DNA of 64,000 bases, from contig NZ_CP040786.1 in the NCBI RefSeq assembly GCF_021922925.1, positions 2,170,001-2,234,000 of the forward strand, read 5' to 3'. This stretch comes from Clavibacter phaseoli. GTDB taxonomy: Bacteria; Actinomycetota; Actinomycetes; Actinomycetales; Microbacteriaceae. The notes beneath the pieces were generated by a model that was not told the DNA's origin, made no database searches, and worked only from the letters and a program-made list of their open reading frames with translations. Each line of letters opens with the position of its first letter. Within the stretch, counting starts at the first letter, position 1. Below, in pieces: positions 41,959 through 49,732 of this stretch. A program made the translations under genes and the position numbers.

Positions 41959-42741
41959 TCAGTAGGAGGGGAACGCCTCGACGCGGCGCGCGAGCACGAC
42001 GTCGTCGGCGGCCAGGTCGTGCCAGCCGCGGAGGAGGTGCCGCGAGTCCCAGCCGACGGACGCGTACGGCAGCCAGATCGTGAACAGCCAGCCGAGGACG
42101 AACCCGTTCTGCACCACGCCGCGGAGCAGGGCCCGGCCGAAGCCGAGGGTGCCTGGCTCCGAGAAGCGCTGCACGCGGATCCCGACCATGGCCTTGCCGG
42201 GCGTCGTGCCCTTCCAGCCCAGCCACCACGTGGCGATGAGGAGGTAGGCGAGGAGGCTGATGAAGGTGGCCAGCACGGCTCCACCGACGTGGGAGTTCAT
42301 CATGTCGACGGCGGCCTCGCCGAAGAGCTGCAGGTCGTTGATCCGCTGCTGCGCGATCCCCTGCAGCGGGATGACGAACGCCCCCGCCGAGAGCCCGCCG
42401 ACGAGGCCGAAGACCACCTGGTCGAGGATCCGCCCGGCCGCCCGACGGCCGACGCCGGCGAGGCGCCAGGCGGGGTCGATGTGCGCGGGGAGCGGACGCA
42501 GCGCGTGCGGCAGGAGGGCGAGCCCGTAGCCGGGCGGCGGGACGGCGCCGGGGTGCGTGGCCGGGTACGGACCGGCCGGGTAGGGGCCGCCCGGGTACGC
42601 GGCGCCCGGGTAGGAGCCGTCCGGGTAGGCGGTGTCGGATGCGGAGGAGGGCGCGTACGCCGGCGCGCCCTCCGCGTCGCCGGCTGCCCGTGCCTGCGCC
42701 TGGTCCGCGTCCGGCCGTCCGTCGTCGTGCGTGTCGCTCAT
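41959..42741 (-). CDS. RDD-family membrane protein
   Basis: A 260-residue protein. Residues ~38-70 hold repeats of the YPxG type (YPDGSYPGAAYPGGPYPAGPYP), then an RDD domain: R-x2-GRILDQVVF (the R-D signature) with helices at about 108-130, 150-172 and 205-225, and TPGKAMVGIRV, the conserved GK-x2-GI-V. The family's function is mostly unknown; some act in ion transport. GGGGAGA lies before the ATG. Confidence 0.88.
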   Translation of the reverse strand: MSDTHDDGRPDADQAQARAAGDAEGAPAYAPSSASDTAYPDGSYPGAAYPGGPYPAGPYPATHPGAVPPPGYGLALLPHALRPLPAHIDPAWRLAGVGRRAAGRILDQVVFGLVGGLSAGAFVIPLQGIAQQRINDLQLFGEAAVDMMNSHVGGAVLATFISLLAYLLIATWWLGWKGTTPGKAMVGIRVQRFSEPGTLGFGRALLRGVVQNGFVLGWLFTIWLPYASVGWDSRHLLRGWHDLAADDVVLARRVEAFPSY

Positions 42742-42817
42742 CGCGTCTCCCCGTGGTCGCTGCGCCGCCGTGGCGCGGATCCAGCGTATCCAGCGACCGG
42801 GAGGACCGGGACGCGCG

Positions 42818-42851
42818 GAGGGCCCGGCACCCTCGCGGATGCCGGGCCCTC
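42818..42851 (-). terminator. Terminator of the SRPBCC operon
   Basis: GAGGGCCCGGCA, 10-nt loop, TGCCGGGCCCTC: perfect 12-bp stem 25 bp after the last stop on the minus strand. Confidence 0.75.
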
Positions 42852-42875
42852 CCGATCGTGCTGGTGACGCGAGCG

Positions 42876-43112
42876 TCAGCCCTGGATCTCCCCGCGGGAG
42901 ACGGCCTCGGCGTACTTGCGGAGGTCCGGCCCGGGCTCGAAGTCGATGAACCGGTCCTTCAGCTGCTCGAAGAGGCGCTGGTACACGGTCTCCCAGTCCT
43001 GGCCCTCGAGCTCCTTGGCCGCGGTCAGCACGGCCTCCTGGAGCACGCGGTCGCTGTCCGTGAGGATCTTGTCGCGCGCCTCCTGGTTCCAGACGATCTC
43101 GGACGTGTCCAT
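42876..43112 (-). CDS. Small acidic protein encoded with the SRPBCC protein
   Basis: A 78-residue soluble protein, MDTSEIVWNQEARDKILTDS onward, mostly helical and acidic. Its start is 2 bp after the SRPBCC stop, so the two form an operon closed by the terminator at 42818. I do not recognise a family. It may be a partner or regulator of the SRPBCC protein. Confidence 0.7.
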   Translation of the reverse strand: MDTSEIVWNQEARDKILTDSDRVLQEAVLTAAKELEGQDWETVYQRLFEQLKDRFIDFEPGPDLRKYAEAVSRGEIQG

Positions 43113-43114
43113 GA

Positions 43115-43570
43115 TCAGGCCTTCACGTCCCCGCGCCAGGCGCCGTCCTCGGTGCCGCGCTTCTCGATGAACTCCTTGAAGTTCTTGAGGTCGGCCTTGA
43201 TGACGTGGTCGTCGACGCCGATCGCGGCGCCGACCTTCTCGACGAGGCCCTTGGCCTCCCAGTCCAGCTGGACGGTGACGCGGGTCTCGGTGTCGCTGAG
43301 CTTGTGGAACGTGACGACGCCGGCGTGGTCCTCGTCGCCGCCCGTGGAGTTCCAGGCGACGCGCTCGTCGGGGTGCTGCTCGGTGATGTTGGCCTCGAAG
43401 GTGCGCTCGACGCCGCCGATCTTGACCTTCCACTCGGTGAGCGTGTCGGTGACCTGCGTGATCGACTCCACGTAGCTGAGGAAGTTCGGGAACGACTCGA
43501 ACTGGGTCCACTGGTTGTAGGCGGTGCTGACGGGGACGTTGACGTCGACGGTCTCGATTACCTGGGGCAT
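43115..43570 (-). CDS. SRPBCC-family (polyketide cyclase/dehydrase-like) protein
   Basis: A 151-residue START-like protein: MPQVIETVDVNVPVSTAYNQWTQFESFPNFLSYVESI is the standard opening (V-x-V-P-x-x-A-Y-N-Q-W-T-Q-F-E-x-F-P), followed by WKVKIGG, ERVAWNSTGG and VTVQLDWEAKG. The fold makes a hydrophobic ligand pocket; function is unknown. AGGAG is 6 nt before the ATG. A short gene follows immediately. Confidence 0.88.
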   Translation of the reverse strand: MPQVIETVDVNVPVSTAYNQWTQFESFPNFLSYVESITQVTDTLTEWKVKIGGVERTFEANITEQHPDERVAWNSTGGDEDHAGVVTFHKLSDTETRVTVQLDWEAKGLVEKVGAAIGVDDHVIKADLKNFKEFIEKRGTEDGAWRGDVKA

Positions 43571-43631
43571 TGCTTCTCCTCGTTCGGATTCGGTGCGTGG
43601 GGTCGGATCGTCGTGCGATCCGGGAGCCCGG

Positions 43632-43653
43632 GCGCCGGTGTGGACACCGGCGC
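43632..43653 (-). terminator. Hairpin downstream of SGNH paralogue 2
   Basis: GCGCCGGTGT and ACACCGGCGC back to back with a 2-nt centre (effective loop larger). It lies about 80 bp after the minus-strand stop; tentative. Confidence 0.4.
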
Positions 43654-43733
43654 GGGCACGTCTCTGACGCTACGCCGGGGCCCGACCGGGTATCCCGCAC
43701 CCGAGGAATGCACAGGGAACGTTCAACCGGCGG

Positions 43734-44468
43734 TCACGCCTCGGCGGGCAGCCCGGGCTCGAGCATCCGGTGGACGAAGGCGCGCGACCACGAGGCGTAG
43801 ACGCGGGAGGCCTGCGCGGCGTCCGGATCGCCCAGGTCGATGACGCTCTCGCCGGGGAACGGGACGGCGACGGCCTCGGGGCGGGACGCGACGATCTCGG
43901 CCGTGACGCGGTTGAGCAGCCGTCCGTGACGGGCGGCGACGGCGCGCCAGGCCGCGGGGATCCCGACGCTCTCGTTCAGCGGCGGCACCTCCGGGATGAG
44001 CACGCGCGCGCCGGCGGGGAGGCCCCGCGCGAGGTCCTCGAGGGCGGCCCACAGCAGCCTCCGCCAGGTGCGCTGCGGCGTGAGGCGGATGCTGTCGCCC
44101 ACGCCCACCATCAGGAGCACCACGTCGACGCCGTCGAGGAGCGCCCGGTCGCGGACGGTGCCGGCGGCGGTGTGGATCGTGAGGTCGGAGAACGGGCGCG
44201 TCGCCCACTCGACGCCGCGGCCCGTGCGGCGGGCGAGCTGGCGGGAGAAGTGGCCGGCCATGCCGAGCTCGTGCGAGAGGACGCCGAAGCCGACGGCGGT
44301 CGCCTCGCCGATGACGAGGACGCGCTGCGGATCGTCGCCGGCCACGGCGCCGGATCCGGCATCGCGCGGGAACACCGTGCCCTGGAGGCCGGCACGGAGG
44401 GCGACGTACTGCACGAAGATGGCGGGCCGGGCCGCGGCCTGCGCGATGCGCCTGATGCGTCCCGTCAT
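43734..44468 (-). CDS. SGNH/GDSL-like hydrolase, paralogue 2
   Basis: A 244-residue paralogue of the gene at 27960-28688. It shares the block I variant VIGEATAVGFGV (G-E-A in place of G-D-S), RRTGRGVEWAT, VVLLMVGVGDSIRLTPQRTWRR and IPEVPPLNESVGIP. The N-terminus has a weak hydrophobic stretch. GGGGGTG lies about 8 nt upstream of this ATG and TACGCT further up could be the -10; a GTG three codons earlier is an alternative. The missing canonical serine leaves catalysis in doubt. Confidence 0.75.
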   Translation of the reverse strand: MTGRIRRIAQAAARPAIFVQYVALRAGLQGTVFPRDAGSGAVAGDDPQRVLVIGEATAVGFGVLSHELGMAGHFSRQLARRTGRGVEWATRPFSDLTIHTAAGTVRDRALLDGVDVVLLMVGVGDSIRLTPQRTWRRLLWAALEDLARGLPAGARVLIPEVPPLNESVGIPAAWRAVAARHGRLLNRVTAEIVASRPEAVAVPFPGESVIDLGDPDAAQASRVYASWSRAFVHRMLEPGLPAEA

Positions 44469-44513
44469 GCGTCGCACCCCCCGGTCGTGGACGCGTCCAG
44501 CGTAGTCCGCCGG

Positions 44514-45866
44514 TCAGACGCCGCGGGCGCGGAGGAAGGGCATGGGCGAGGTGGCGACGCCGCCCTGCCGGATCTCGAAGTGGAGGTGGCAGCCGGTGCT
44601 GAGGCCGGCGCTGCCGACCGCGCCGATCTGCTGGCCCGCCTGCACGGTCTGCCCGGTGCGGACCATCACGCCGTACGAGTACATGTGGCCGTAGACGCTC
44701 GTGACGCCGCCGCCGTGGTTGAGCGTGATCGCGTTGCCGAAGCCGCTGGATCCGCCCGCGAACTGCACCGTGCCGGCCGCCGTCGCGTAGATCGGCGTGC
44801 CGCAGCCGGCGCCGAAGTCGTCGCCGGCGTGCAGGCGCCAGTAGCCGAGGATCGGGTGGAGGCGCATGCCGTAGGACTGGTACGAGCCGTAGCTGCGGAT
44901 GGGCATGGTCCAGCCGGACGACGAGGGCTGGCCGCCCGACGACGGCGGGCGCGGGGCGTTGGCCGGCGGGCGCGCCGCGGCGTTCGCGGCGGCGGCAGCG
45001 GCCGCAGCGGCTGCGCGGGCGTCGGCCTGTCGGCGGGCCTCCGCGGCCGCCTCCTCCTGGCGCTTCCGCTCGCCGATCGCGAAGCCCTCCTCGACGGAGA
45101 TGCGGGAGTCGCGGAGCGTGGTCAGCTGCGCCTGGAGCTCGGAGCTGCGGGCCTCCTGCTCGGCGAGCGCCTGGTCCGCGCGGGCCTGCGCCGCCGACGC
45201 CTCCTGCAGCTTCGCCTCGGCGTCGGCGGCGAGCGCGGCGAGCGCCTCCTTCGCGACGGACGCCTGCTTGCCGAGCGACGCGGCCGTGCGGGCGGACGTG
45301 ACGGCGGCGGTGAACGCGGTGTCCTGGCGGTCGGCGAGCTTGGTGGCCGTGCCCATGCGGGCGAGGAGGGCGTCGGCGTCCTCGCCGCCGCTCGTGAAGA
45401 GGCGGAGGGAGACGTCGCCGCCGCCGCCGCTGCGGGCGAGCTGGGCGACGAGCTGGCCGACCTGGCGCTTCGCGTCGTCGGCGTCGGACTGGGCCCGGGC
45501 GGCCTTGGACTCGAGGGCCTCGAGCTCGCCGGTCGCCTCGTCGAGCGCGTCCACCGCGGCGGCGTGCTCGTCGGCGCGCTGGAGGGCGAGCGCCGTGGCG
45601 GCCTCGACCTCGGCGGAGAGGCCGGAGATGAGTGAGGTGATGCGCGTGACCTGGTCGGCGGTGGCCTGCTCGCTGGATCGCGCGGCCTGCACCTCGGACC
45701 AGGTGGGGTACTCCTCCGCGGCCTGCGCCGACGGGACGCCGAGGCCGAGCAGGAGGGCGGAGGCGGCGAGGGTCGCGGCCACCCGCAGGCGCGGCGCGGT
45801 CGCGTTCCGCGGGCGCCGGACGGCGGGGCGGGAGGTGCGTGCGGTGCGGGAGATGGCGTGCCTCAT
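44514..45866 (-). CDS. Secreted M23-family peptidase with coiled-coil (EnvC/NlpD-like)
   Basis: About 450 residues: Sec signal (AATLAASALLLGLGVPSAQA, cleavage before AEEYP), a long Ala-rich coiled coil (~60-300, e.g. EVEAATALALQRADEHAAAV), a Pro/Ser linker, then an M23 domain: YGMRLHPILGYWRLHAGDDFGA with His and Asp zinc ligands and GCHLHFEIRQGG with the closing H-x-H. It cleaves or, if inactive, regulates cleavage of peptidoglycan during division. The start is uncertain: no ribosome site, and a TACCGT (minus strand, 45894-45899) lies 6 nt before an in-frame ATC seven codons upstream of this ATG. Confidence 0.9.
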   Translation of the reverse strand: MRHAISRTARTSRPAVRRPRNATAPRLRVAATLAASALLLGLGVPSAQAAEEYPTWSEVQAARSSEQATADQVTRITSLISGLSAEVEAATALALQRADEHAAAVDALDEATGELEALESKAARAQSDADDAKRQVGQLVAQLARSGGGGDVSLRLFTSGGEDADALLARMGTATKLADRQDTAFTAAVTSARTAASLGKQASVAKEALAALAADAEAKLQEASAAQARADQALAEQEARSSELQAQLTTLRDSRISVEEGFAIGERKRQEEAAAEARRQADARAAAAAAAAAANAAARPPANAPRPPSSGGQPSSSGWTMPIRSYGSYQSYGMRLHPILGYWRLHAGDDFGAGCGTPIYATAAGTVQFAGGSSGFGNAITLNHGGGVTSVYGHMYSYGVMVRTGQTVQAGQQIGAVGSAGLSTGCHLHFEIRQGGVATSPMPFLRARGV

Positions 45867-45888
45867 CGAGGTCGGTGGAGCGCGGATC

Positions 45889-45906
45889 TTTCGACGGTAA
45901 CCGAAA
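45889..45906. promoter_or_regulatory. AT-rich dyad between the M23 and BenE genes
   Basis: TTTCG, 8-nt centre, CGAAA inside an unusually AT-rich patch (about 45885-45960). It overlaps the probable -10 of the M23 gene, so it could be an operator. Confidence 0.4.
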
Positions 45907-46009
45907 TACGCGCGAACATCACCATCCACTTTCGTTTCCGTACCTGAGGAAATACCGCTCGACCCTAGGATCGGGGCGCAGGACGACCGGCGTCCGGTCG
46001 GGAGCGCGC

Positions 46010-47245
46010 ATGACGGTCATCGAGGCGCCCGGCGGACGGGCCCAGGCGCGCGGGGCGGGCATCGTCACCGCGGTCGTCGGCTTCGCCGGGACCTCGGCGG
46101 TCGTGCTCACCGGCCTCACGGCGGTGGGGGCGTCGCCGTCGCAGGCCGCGTCCGGGCTGCTCGCGCTGTGCGTCACGCAGGGCCTCGGGACCGTGCTCCT
46201 CGCCCACCGCTTCCGCCGGCCGATCACGCTCTCCTGGTCGACGCCCGGGGCGGCGCTGCTCATCGGGTCCGGCGCCGTCGAGGGCGGCTGGGCCGCGGCG
46301 GTCGGCGCGTTCCTGGTGTGCGGGATCCTCGTGCTCGCGACCGCGCTCTGGCCGCTGCTCGGCCGCCTGGTGCGCCTGATCCCGGCGAGCGTGGCCGCCG
46401 CGATGCTCGCGGGCGTGCTCCTCCCCCTGTGCGTCGCGACCGTGACGGCCGCGGTCGCCACGCCGCTCGTCGTCGTGCCCGTGGTCCTCGCGTGGCTCGT
46501 CGCCGCCCGCCTCGCCCCGCGCTGGGCGGCCCCGACCGCGCTGGCCGCCGCGCTCGTGGTGGTCGGGATCTCGCTCGCGGTCGCGGGGCCGGCGCCCGGA
46601 TCGTCGCTCGACCTCGCGCACCTCGTGCCGCGGATCGAGCTGACGGCGCCCGTGTTCACGGTGGCGGCGGCGGTCGCGCTGGGGATCCCCCTCTTCGTCG
46701 TGACGATGGCGTCGCAGAACCTCCCGGGCGTCGCGGTGCTCGCGAGCTTCGGCTACGAGACGCCGTGGCGGGCCGCGATGACGACGACCGCGGCGGCCAC
46801 GCTCGTGAGCGCGCCGTTCGGCGGGCACGCCGTGAACCTCGCCGCGCTGTCGGCCGCGCTCTCCGCGGCGCCCTCCGCGCATCCGGATCCCGACGAGCGG
46901 TGGCGCGCGGCGAGCACGGCCGGGTGGACCAACCTCGTGCTCGGGCTGGCGTCGGCCGCGCTCGCGGCCGTGATCGTGGCGGGTCCGGCCGGCGTCGTCG
47001 CGGCCGCCGCCGGGCTGGCGCTCGCGCCGTCGCTCGCGTCGAGCCTGGCGTCCGCGATGCGGGAGCCGGGGGCGCACCTGCCCGCGATCGCGACGTTCGT
47101 GGTGGCGGCCTCCGGGATCACGGTCGGCGGGCTCGGCGCCGCGTTCTGCGCGCTCGTCGCCGGCGTGCTCGTGCACCTCGCGCTCCGGACGCGCGCGACG
47201 CGGAGTGACAGACTCGATCGACACGAGGAGCGCGACGCCGCATGA
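46010..47245 (+). CDS. BenE-family transporter (benzoate/H+ symporter-like)
   Basis: A 411-residue protein with about 12 helices: ITAVVGFAGTSAVVLTGL, PITLSWSTPGAALLIGSG (BenE hallmark S-W-S-T-P-G-A-A-L), ASQNLPGVAVLASFGYETPW and PFGGHAVNLAALSAALSA. The family imports benzoate or related aromatic acids with protons, though most members are unproven. GGGAG is 6 nt before the ATG. The next gene overlaps its stop. Confidence 0.9.
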   Translation: MTVIEAPGGRAQARGAGIVTAVVGFAGTSAVVLTGLTAVGASPSQAASGLLALCVTQGLGTVLLAHRFRRPITLSWSTPGAALLIGSGAVEGGWAAAVGAFLVCGILVLATALWPLLGRLVRLIPASVAAAMLAGVLLPLCVATVTAAVATPLVVVPVVLAWLVAARLAPRWAAPTALAAALVVVGISLAVAGPAPGSSLDLAHLVPRIELTAPVFTVAAAVALGIPLFVVTMASQNLPGVAVLASFGYETPWRAAMTTTAAATLVSAPFGGHAVNLAALSAALSAAPSAHPDPDERWRAASTAGWTNLVLGLASAALAAVIVAGPAGVVAAAAGLALAPSLASSLASAMREPGAHLPAIATFVVAASGITVGGLGAAFCALVAGVLVHLALRTRATRSDRLDRHEERDAA

Positions 47246-47658
47246 GCCACGACACCACCCCCGCACCACCCGGAGCCGACGCCGCCGTCGCGCCCCGCGA
47301 CCCCGAGCTGCAGAGCACGACCTGGACGCTGGTGCTCGCCCTGAGCGCCGAGCAGGTCTCGGGCGACGGCACGAGGTCCGCCCGCCTGGCCGAGGCGCAG
47401 GCCGCGTTCGAGCGCCTGCTGCCCGCCGACCACGTCGTCGTCCGCTGGACCCGCGAGGTCGGCCGGATGATGACCGAGGAGGCGCGCCTCTGGACCCGGT
47501 GGGAGCTGTTCACGCCCACGGTCGCGACGCCGCTGAAGCTGTGGTCGGAGGGCTACGTCGACGAGGCGTGGTTCGCGGAGCGGCTGGAGGACGACCCGTT
47601 CGTCCCCGTCGTGATGAAGGCGCCCGCCGACGTCGCCGAGGACGGGGCCGAGTCGTGA
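47242..47658 (+). CDS. Hypothetical protein, middle gene of the BenE operon
   Basis: A 138-residue soluble protein with 4-bp overlaps at both ends, to BenE and to the SDR gene. It has a Pro/Ala-rich N-terminus then RLLPADHVVVRWTREVGRMM, WTRWELFTPTVATPLKLW, acidic tail. No family recognised. Tight coupling to a transporter and a dehydrogenase suggests a cofactor-free accessory role. Confidence 0.72.
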   Translation: MSHDTTPAPPGADAAVAPRDPELQSTTWTLVLALSAEQVSGDGTRSARLAEAQAAFERLLPADHVVVRWTREVGRMMTEEARLWTRWELFTPTVATPLKLWSEGYVDEAWFAERLEDDPFVPVVMKAPADVAEDGAES

Positions 47659-48539
47659 AGGTCCTCGTCACCGGATCCCGCGGCAAGGTCGGCCGCGCCG
47701 CCGTCGAGGCGCTCGTCGCCGCCGGCCACGACGTCACGGGCGTCGACCTCGTGCGTCCCGTCTTCGACGCGGGCGTCGTCGTGCCCGGCCGCTACGTGAT
47801 GGCGGACCTCACCGACCAGGGCGACGCCTTCGCGGTCGTCGCCGGCATGGACGCCGTGGTGCACGTCGCCGCGATCCCGCAGCCCACCGGCAACCCGGCG
47901 CACGTCGTGCTGCAGACGAACCTCATGTCGACGTTCCACCTCATCGAGGCCGCCGTGCGCTTCGGGGTGCCGCGCTTCGTCAACATCTCGAGCGAGAGCA
48001 TCGTCGGCAACTTCTTCCCGGAGCGGCCGTTCCTGCCCGACTACGCGCCCGTGGACGAGGAGCACCCGCTCCACCCGCAGGATCCGTACGCGCTCTCGAA
48101 GGCGTTCGGCGAGCAGCTGATGGACGCGGCCGTGCGCCGCTCCGACATCCGCGTGATCTCGCTGCGCCCGAGCACGGTGCACAACGACGACAACTACGCC
48201 TCGAACCTCGGCAAGCAGGTGCGGGACGCCTCCGTGCTCACCGCGAACCTGTGGAGCTACATCGACGCGGACGACCTGGCCGACGCGATCGTGCTCTCGG
48301 TCGCCTCCGACCTGCCGGGCCACGAGGTGTTCTACATCGCCGCCGCCGACAACGCGGGCGGGCACGACTTCGCCGCCGAGCTGCGCCGCCACTACGGCGA
48401 CGCCATCGAGCTGCGCGCGATCGAGCGCGTGGACTCCTCGGGCATCTCGACCGCGAAGGCCCGCCGCCTCCTCGGCTGGGAGCCGAAGCGCAGCTGGCGC
48501 GACCACCTCGACGCCGACGGGAACGCGCTGCCCCGCTAG
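47655..48539 (+). CDS. NAD(P)-dependent extended SDR (epimerase/dehydrogenase type)
   Basis: A 294-residue protein: VKVLVTGSRGKVGRAAVEAL (G-x2-G-x2-G), VVHVAAIPQPTGNPAHVVLQTN, ISSESIVGNF, and catalytic YALSKAFGE. The pattern is near uronate dehydrogenase / UDP-sugar epimerase relatives. GTG start overlaps the upstream stop; it ends the three-gene BenE operon and converges with a 4-bp overlap on the LacI gene. Confidence 0.9.
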   Translation: MKVLVTGSRGKVGRAAVEALVAAGHDVTGVDLVRPVFDAGVVVPGRYVMADLTDQGDAFAVVAGMDAVVHVAAIPQPTGNPAHVVLQTNLMSTFHLIEAAVRFGVPRFVNISSESIVGNFFPERPFLPDYAPVDEEHPLHPQDPYALSKAFGEQLMDAAVRRSDIRVISLRPSTVHNDDNYASNLGKQVRDASVLTANLWSYIDADDLADAIVLSVASDLPGHEVFYIAAADNAGGHDFAAELRRHYGDAIELRAIERVDSSGISTAKARRLLGWEPKRSWRDHLDADGNALPR

Positions 48540-49576
48540 GCGGATCCGTCCGCGGGCGCGGGTCCCGTCGACGCGCGCGCGACGAGCGAGGTCGGCACCA
48601 CCGTGGTGGCGGCATCGCCGCCGTCGAGCCGCTCGATGAGCCGGCGCGCGGCCGCGGCGCCGAGCGCCGTGCGGTCGACCGCGATCGTCGTGAGCGCCGG
48701 GGCGAGGAACCGGCTCGTGCCGAGGTCGTCGTGGCCGACGACGCTCACGTCGACGCCCATACGGAGCCCCGCGGCGTCGGCGGCCGAGTAGACGGCGGTC
48801 GCGAGGTAGTCGCTGCTCGTCACGATCGCGGTCGGGCGCGTGCCGGCGGGCTCGGCGAGCGCGCGCGTCAGCGCCTCGACCGCGGCATCGTGCTGCATGG
48901 CGCTCTCGATGACGCGGGGGACGAGGCCGCGCTCCCCCGAGATCCGGTGGAAGGCCGCCACGCGCTCGTCGTCGGCGCTGCGGTCGCGCGGCGCGGCGAC
49001 GATGGCGACGCGCCGGTGGCCGAGGTCCGCGAGGTGCGCCAGCGCCTGCGCGACGGCCTGCTCGCCGTCGACGTGCACGCGGCTGGCGTCGATGCCCGGC
49101 GCGTGGCGGGCGCCGTTGATGAGCACGAGGGGCTTGGCCGTGGATCCGTCCCAGTCGGCCGCCGCGCTCCCCCCGCCGATCGGCGCGAGCGCCAGGCCGT
49201 CGACCCCGCGGGCCGCGAAGGTGGCGACGAGCTCGGCCTCGCGCGCGGGCGAGTAGTCGGCGGATCCGATGACGACGCCGAGCCCGGCCGCCGCGCACGT
49301 GGCGTCGAAGCCATGGATCACGTCGAGGAAGAAGGGGTTCCGCATGTTGCGGATGAGGAGGCCGACCGCGCCCGAGCGCCCGGTGCGGAGCGCGACCGCG
49401 GAGGTCGACGGGACGTAGCCGAGGCGCGCGGCGGCCTCCTTGACGCGCGCCCGCACGACCTCGCCGACCCCCGAGCGCCCGTTGAGCGCGAAGCTCGCGG
49501 CGGCCGCGGAGACGCCGGCCTCGCGCGCCACGTCGGTGAGCGAGACCCGGCGGCGCGGGGCGGGGTCGCGGGTCAT
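48536..49576 (-). CDS. LacI-family transcriptional regulator
   Basis: A 346-residue protein: HTH RVSLTDVAREAGVSAAAASFALNG at residues ~10-33, hinge helix, and periplasmic-binding-like domain (VGLLIRNMRNPFF, VDGLALAPI, PTAIVTSSDYLATAVYSAADAAGL, VVGHDDLG). Divergent from the ABC/MBL operon with an AT-rich dyad between, so probably its repressor. TAGGAA stands 6 nt before the ATG on the minus strand, again leaderless-like. The effector is likely the imported substrate. Confidence 0.93.
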   Translation of the reverse strand: MTRDPAPRRRVSLTDVAREAGVSAAAASFALNGRSGVGEVVRARVKEAAARLGYVPSTSAVALRTGRSGAVGLLIRNMRNPFFLDVIHGFDATCAAAGLGVVIGSADYSPAREAELVATFAARGVDGLALAPIGGGSAAADWDGSTAKPLVLINGARHAPGIDASRVHVDGEQAVAQALAHLADLGHRRVAIVAAPRDRSADDERVAAFHRISGERGLVPRVIESAMQHDAAVEALTRALAEPAGTRPTAIVTSSDYLATAVYSAADAAGLRMGVDVSVVGHDDLGTSRFLAPALTTIAVDRTALGAAAARRLIERLDGGDAATTVVPTSLVARASTGPAPADGSA

Positions 49577-49692
49577 CCGTCATTCCTAGCGGCTCGGGGC
49601 GGGCGCGGCGGGCGGGGCCGCGCCGGCGACCCGTTCGACCGCGGCCGTTCAGGCGGCGTTCACCAGGCGGACCGGAGCGGGCCGCGCACCGA

Positions 49693-49706
49693 CTTTAACG
49701 TTTAAG
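49693..49706. promoter_or_regulatory. LacI-type operator before the ABC/MBL operon
   Basis: CTTTAACGTTTAAG: near-perfect dyad centred on AACGTT with the central CpG typical of LacI-family operators, in a very AT-rich island 27 bp before the ATG of the binding protein. Confidence 0.65.
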
Positions 49707-49732
49707 CCATCCCCGACGAAAGGCCCATCCGC

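Noticed and set aside
45867..46009. Possible c-di-AMP (ydaO-type) riboswitch before the M23 peptidase
   Set aside because: Cell-wall hydrolase genes in actinobacteria often have one, but the gap is only 143 bp shared by two divergent genes and I cannot find the conserved ydaO core; a simple promoter/operator explains the AT-rich patch.
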